This document shows positions 59,751 to 64,000 of a stretch of 64,000 bases of DNA, piece by piece. The DNA is taken from contig NZ_JARACK010000001.1 of NCBI RefSeq assembly GCF_028767185.1, forward strand, positions 1-64,000. Direction: 5' to 3'. This stretch comes from Mangrovimonas aestuarii. Lineage in GTDB: Bacteria; Bacteroidota; Bacteroidia; Flavobacteriales; Flavobacteriaceae. Position 1 is the first letter of the stretch; every line of letters starts with the position of its first letter. A program made the position numbers and the translations under genes. The notes beneath the pieces are model-generated. The model made no database searches and was not told where the DNA came from. It saw only the letters and a list, made by a program, of their open reading frames with translations.

Positions 59751-61490
59751 ATGTTAGCTTTACCAAACCCTAAAGCGCTGTTCAAGGTGATAAAAAGTAA
59801 AGTTCACATATACCTTTTCTCATGCCTTTGTATATTGGCAAGCTCATGTATGCTGGGCCAAAACCTCTACCTCAACGTTTTAGGGAATAACGAAAAGGAA
59901 ACTGCGGTAATAGACTCACTAGGATATTTTAGCTCTCACAAAGACCTTAAAAGCATAACCCAAGAACTAGACAGCCTTAACAACAAACTTTACAGACTTG
60001 GGTACATTGACGCCAAATCCAATAAACCTATAAAAGAAAACGACTCCACCTTCTTAGCAACCATTAATTTAAAAAATCGCTTCTACAGCATATTAATTTA
60101 TTATGACAATGCAGTTGTAGACGGGAGCCTATTAAGAAGAATAACCACAAATAAAACCCCTACCCATTTTACAATTCCTTTTACCAGGGTTGAATACACC
60201 TTAAATTACCTTAACAATACAATAGCAGAACAAGGAAAACCTTTCAACAAAGTACGCCTTAAGGACATTTTAAAAATCAATCAAAACACTTTAAGCGCCA
60301 CTTTGGATGTTTACACAGAAAACAGCAACCGCAGGATAGACGACATCGTTATTAAGGGCTACGAAAAATTCCCCAAATCATTTATTAAGCACTATTTAAA
60401 AATTAAAGAAGGGCAGGTTTTCAAAATTAACACACTTAAAGAAAAAACAAAAAACCTTGGAGAGTTAACTTTTGCCTCGGAGATAAAACCTCCCGAAGTT
60501 CTTTTTACACAAGACTCCACCACATTATACCTTTACGTAGAAAAAAACAAAAGCAATACGTTTGACGGCTACTTGGGATTTGGAACTAACGAAGACACAA
60601 ACAACATTGAATTTGATGGTTATTTAAACTTAAGCTTAACCAACAACCTTAATTATGGCGAATCTTTTACTCTTCAATACAAAAGTGACGAAAACGACCA
60701 AAAAACATTTGACGCAAAACTCCAATTACCCTACATATTTGGAACACCCATTGGCACAGAACTCGAACTCTACTTATTTAAGAAAGATTCTTCGTTCACA
60801 ACAGCCACACAATCCGCCAAAATAACATACCAAGTAAGCTCCAAACACAATGTTGCTCTTGGGATTAAATCCACCCAATCAAACAACCTTCAAGACAGCC
60901 TCATAACCAACACCGTTAGTGACTATAAAAGCACATTTTACAATCTAGCTTACAGATACACAAAAAAACAACCTAATAACTTACTATTCCGCACTAAATC
61001 GCAATTTTACTTTGAGTCGGGCCTGGGGTCTAGAGAAACCGATCTTGAAACAGAAGAGCAATCTACTTTCACTCTCGATGCATTTAATATTTTTTACCTT
61101 AACGATCGAAACAGTATTTACTTAAGAACAAACGGCAATATTTTAAACTCGAGCTCCTACCTTGAAAATGAACTTTTTCGTTTTGGAGGAATAAATTCCA
61201 TCAGAGGTTTTGAAGAAAACAGTCTTACAGCCTCCCTTTTTGGATTAATAAACACAGAATATCGTTATCAACTATCGCAAATATTATACGCACACACCAT
61301 TACCGATTTAGCCTACTTTGAAAACGATATTACCAACACCAAGGAAAAACTATACGGGTTTGGTTTTGGCTTTGGCTTAATCACTAAGGCAGGTTTACTA
61401 CGATTTATCTACGCTAATGGCAAAACCGAAAACCAACCTTTCAGGCTATCCAACTCCAAAATCCACATTAGTCTTTCAGCGTTATTTTAA
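59751..61490 (+). CDS. Omp85-like outer-membrane protein (BamA/TamA family)
   Basis: 579 residues. A signal peptide ends near CMLGQ (about residue 36). The region 40-250 contains POTRA-like units (IDDIVIKGYEKFPKSFIKHY, LKEKTKNLGELTF). The C-terminal ~320 residues form a 16-strand-type barrel with the Omp85 motif FRFGGINSIRGFEEN near residue 480 and a C-terminal strand ending LSALF. It is shorter than BamA (about 800) and has fewer POTRA units, so it is an accessory family member rather than the essential BamA. Its function is unknown. It precedes a SusC-type gene on the same strand by 121 bases, and they may or may not be linked. Confidence 0.82.
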   Translation: MLALPNPKALFKVIKSKVHIYLFSCLCILASSCMLGQNLYLNVLGNNEKETAVIDSLGYFSSHKDLKSITQELDSLNNKLYRLGYIDAKSNKPIKENDSTFLATINLKNRFYSILIYYDNAVVDGSLLRRITTNKTPTHFTIPFTRVEYTLNYLNNTIAEQGKPFNKVRLKDILKINQNTLSATLDVYTENSNRRIDDIVIKGYEKFPKSFIKHYLKIKEGQVFKINTLKEKTKNLGELTFASEIKPPEVLFTQDSTTLYLYVEKNKSNTFDGYLGFGTNEDTNNIEFDGYLNLSLTNNLNYGESFTLQYKSDENDQKTFDAKLQLPYIFGTPIGTELELYLFKKDSSFTTATQSAKITYQVSSKHNVALGIKSTQSNNLQDSLITNTVSDYKSTFYNLAYRYTKKQPNNLLFRTKSQFYFESGLGSRETDLETEEQSTFTLDAFNIFYLNDRNSIYLRTNGNILNSSSYLENELFRFGGINSIRGFEENSLTASLFGLINTEYRYQLSQILYAHTITDLAYFENDITNTKEKLYGFGFGFGLITKAGLLRFIYANGKTENQPFRLSNSKIHISLSALF

Positions 61491-61611
61491 CAAAAACATA
61501 TGTTTTTTAACACTTACACAGCACTATGAACTAAATTTTTAACGACAAATTGTTGTTTTATTAAGTTTTTATTATGATTTTTGAGAAAGACTAATTCAAA
61601 TTAAATATACA

Positions 61612-64000
61612 ATGAAAACAAAGTTTAGTGGAATTCTTACGCTATTTCTGGCGTTTGTTGTGCATATTTCGTATGCGCAGGAAAAGACAATTTCAGGAAC
61701 GGTATCGGACGAATCCGGCATACCACTCCCTGGAGTTAACATTATTGTAAAAGGCACGACCACAGGAACACAAACAGACTTCGATGGTAACTACGCCATT
61801 CAAGCCAGTGTTGGTGATGTGCTTACATTTAGCTACGTTGGATTAGAGGCTCAAGAAGTTACTGTTGGAACCTCTAGCACTCTTAATGTGACTATGAAAG
61901 AGGACACTGCGGTTCTTGAAGAAGTTGTGGTAACTGCCTTTGGTAAACAAAGAGTCAAGCGAGAGGTTAGTACAGCTGTATCGCTGGTTGATGAAGAGCA
62001 ATTAACAGAGGTTACCAACACGAACCCTTTTGAATCGCTTTCCGGTAAAGTTGCCGGGGTTGACATTTCTACCCCAGCACAGACAGGTGCTACTTCAAAG
62101 GTTATTTTACGTGGTTTCAGCTCACTTTCCAACAACCAACCGCTGTACATTGTAGATGGAACTCCTATTAACAATAGCCAAAACAGAACTCGAACAGCTG
62201 CAGGTGCTACTGAAGTAAATCGTTCTTTTGATGGAGGTAGTGGTTTGAACGATTTAGACCCAAACAGCATTGAAAGTATAAGTGTACTTAAAGGTTCAAC
62301 AGCCGCCGCTCTTTATGGTTCGCGTGCTGCCAATGGTGCAATTATCATTACTACAAAACGCGCTAAAGAGGGACAAAAACTTCGCGTTGATGTTGTGAGT
62401 TCTTTTGACCAGTTTGAAGTTGCTAGAGTGCCTCATTTACAGTCTCAATTCGGCCAAGGATGGAGCGGTCTAGGGTACTCATCTCTTCCAGCCGGTGGCT
62501 TAGGTGCCAGTAATGAAAACGGATCTTGGGGTCCAGAATTTGATGGTGAATTAAGACCTTGGGGACATGTTGTTGACAATATGCAACAGATTAAGCCTTA
62601 CGTTGCCCTAAAAGACAATGTTAGAGAGTTCTACGATATTGGAACCTTATATACGAATTCAGTTCGGTTAAGTGCTGGAGGCGAAGTGGGTAATTTCAGC
62701 TTGGGCTTTACAAGCTCAGACAGTGATGGTATCATCCCTACAGATGACGATAAGTTTACTAGACGTGCCTTTAATGGTAGCGGTGGATTTAAAGCAGGTA
62801 AACTTACTTTAAATGCTACTGGTAATTATGTTGAAAGAGATCAGAATGTGGTTAACACCGGACAGAGTGACGATGCTGGACAAGGAGCGGTTTTTGCACA
62901 GGAAATTATCCAAAACCCTACAGACATTAGTTTACTTGATTTAGAAGACTTAGACAACCCTTTTAACACTCCTGATAATTATTTCACTCCTTATCAGCGA
63001 AATCCATGGTCTGTTTTGAGAGATACTGAAAACAACTTAAGAACCAATCGCTTTTACGGAAATGCTAATTTAAGATATGAACTGGCTGAAAACTTATCAA
63101 CCACTTTCCAATTTGGAGCTGATGTATCTAACACATATAATAAGAGTTTTGGTAATAAAGTAACATTTACACCGGGGTCTCCAAACGACCTTCTTGGACA
63201 AAATCCAGTATTGGGAGGGGTAACAGAAGCGAGAACCCTTCAAAAACAATATGATACTTTCCTTACCGTTGACTATAACAGCGGTCTTACAGAAAATTTA
63301 TCTTTAGATGCTACAGTTGGTTACAACTACAACCAACGATCTTCAGACTATCTTAATGTAAGTATCACCGATTTAAGTGTACCTGGCTATTACGAGCTAA
63401 ACAACACTCTTGGTAGAGCCACCACAGTACAAACAAATTCTAAGAGAAGAACTTATGCTTTATTTGGTTCTGCTACATTAGGACTTATGGATAGATTTTT
63501 CCTTACCCTTACCGGAAGAAACGACTGGACTTCTACTTTAGAAATTGGAAACAACTCCTACTTCTACCCTTCTGCAGGGTTAAGTGCTATTGTTCTTGAT
63601 AACGGAGAGCATTTTGTTAAGTTAAGAGCCGCTGCTTCGCGAGTAGCCAACGATACCAATCCTTACTTTACACAAAGTACACTGGTAGCCGCTACAAATG
63701 GAGCTTTCTTTGGACAAATCACCTTCCCTATAGGAGGGGTAAATGCTTATGAGGTAAGTAATGTTATTGGTAACCCAGGCATTGAACCTGAAATAACGGA
63801 TGAGTTTGAAATAGGTACAGAAATAAATCTATTTAACAATAGAGTTAACATCGACGCGACTTACTACAACAAAAGGACTGATGGGGTAATTATCGCAAGA
63901 CCTCTTGCACCTGCTTCTGGATATAGAAGTATTAGAGGTAATTTCCTTGATGTAGAAAATAAAGGGGTTGAATTAGCTGTTAATTTCTTCCCTGTTCGCG
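61612..64000 (+). CDS. SusC/RagA-type TonB-linked receptor, 3' end outside window
   Basis: 796 codons from an ATG at 61612 with an open frame to the window edge. A signal peptide (MKTKFSGILTLFLAFVVHIS, cleaved after YAQ) precedes a carboxypeptidase-regulatory-like domain (about 25-105, ISGTVSDESGIPLPGVNIIV). A TonB box follows (EEVVVTAFG, about 110), then the SusC plug (about 120-235) with VILRGFSSLSNNQPLYIVDG and the GSRAANGAIIITTK motif, and a large barrel. Such proteins take up oligosaccharides or peptides with a SusD lipoprotein. The SusD gene, if present, lies beyond the window. No exact TAnnTTTG was found before it. Confidence 0.93.
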   Translation, partial: MKTKFSGILTLFLAFVVHISYAQEKTISGTVSDESGIPLPGVNIIVKGTTTGTQTDFDGNYAIQASVGDVLTFSYVGLEAQEVTVGTSSTLNVTMKEDTAVLEEVVVTAFGKQRVKREVSTAVSLVDEEQLTEVTNTNPFESLSGKVAGVDISTPAQTGATSKVILRGFSSLSNNQPLYIVDGTPINNSQNRTRTAAGATEVNRSFDGGSGLNDLDPNSIESISVLKGSTAAALYGSRAANGAIIITTKRAKEGQKLRVDVVSSFDQFEVARVPHLQSQFGQGWSGLGYSSLPAGGLGASNENGSWGPEFDGELRPWGHVVDNMQQIKPYVALKDNVREFYDIGTLYTNSVRLSAGGEVGNFSLGFTSSDSDGIIPTDDDKFTRRAFNGSGGFKAGKLTLNATGNYVERDQNVVNTGQSDDAGQGAVFAQEIIQNPTDISLLDLEDLDNPFNTPDNYFTPYQRNPWSVLRDTENNLRTNRFYGNANLRYELAENLSTTFQFGADVSNTYNKSFGNKVTFTPGSPNDLLGQNPVLGGVTEARTLQKQYDTFLTVDYNSGLTENLSLDATVGYNYNQRSSDYLNVSITDLSVPGYYELNNTLGRATTVQTNSKRRTYALFGSATLGLMDRFFLTLTGRNDWTSTLEIGNNSYFYPSAGLSAIVLDNGEHFVKLRAAASRVANDTNPYFTQSTLVAATNGAFFGQITFPIGGVNAYEVSNVIGNPGIEPEITDEFEIGTEINLFNNRVNIDATYYNKRTDGVIIARPLAPASGYRSIRGNFLDVENKGVELAVNFFPVR

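Noticed and set aside
61851-62270. Open frame of 139 codons on the minus strand
   Set aside because: It lies antisense to the plug region of the SusC-type receptor, whose domains are unmistakable.

Overview
The window is an AT-rich chromosomal segment from a member of the Flavobacteriia (Bacteroidota), most likely family Flavobacteriaceae. The evidence is a fused SecDF, a type IX secretion (T9SS) C-terminal sorting domain, SusC-type and STN-type TonB-dependent receptors, a FecR anti-sigma factor with a Bacteroidota-type C-terminus, and Bacteroidota promoters (TAnnTTTG, sometimes with TTG or TTTG 19-20 bases upstream). I see no clear Shine-Dalgarno sequences. The genus cannot be fixed from the sequence.

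Layout. 1-2717 (minus): the N-terminal 743 codons of a large CUB/PKD/P-domain secreted protein, preceded by a small exported protein. 2879-6887 (plus): folE, cysS, yidD, lgt and a DUF192 lipoprotein. 7177-15348 (minus): secDF, mdh, two paralogous exported proteins and gyrB. 15663-18245 (minus): a T9SS-sorted adhesin-like protein. 18567-25848: queE diverging from a HerA-like ATPase, then a lipoprotein, a cupin, a hydrolase and rluF, converging on ffh-folD. 25991-31928: an acidic lipoprotein diverging from an ECF sigma factor, FecR and TonB receptor unit. 31932-42251: argS, a TPR histidine kinase, ctlX, arginase, gltA, eno and carA. 42336-59608 (minus): the complete str-S10-spc-alpha ribosomal protein cluster from rpsL to rplQ, including fusA, secY, infA, rpmJ (too short to be noticed easily) and rpoA. 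59751-64000 (plus): an Omp85-like outer-membrane protein and the first 796 codons of a SusC/RagA receptor.

Most of the window is housekeeping. The most interesting part is 25991-31928. The lipoprotein and the fecR-receptor unit are each preceded by the same bipartite sequence, GGGTAGGA-N13-AACTGTTATAT, with identical spacing. The sigma gene itself lacks it. This is the pattern expected of a promoter read by the local ECF sigma factor. It ties the lipoprotein, which looks surface-exposed and contains repeats, to a cell-surface signalling system without a SusD partner.

The ribosomal region also shows regulatory structure. A consensus promoter lies before rpsL. There is a terminator-like hairpin between rpsJ and rplC. 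A terminator after rpsK has an arm that contains the -33 element of an rpsD-rpoA-rplQ promoter, so the alpha operon appears to be split in two.
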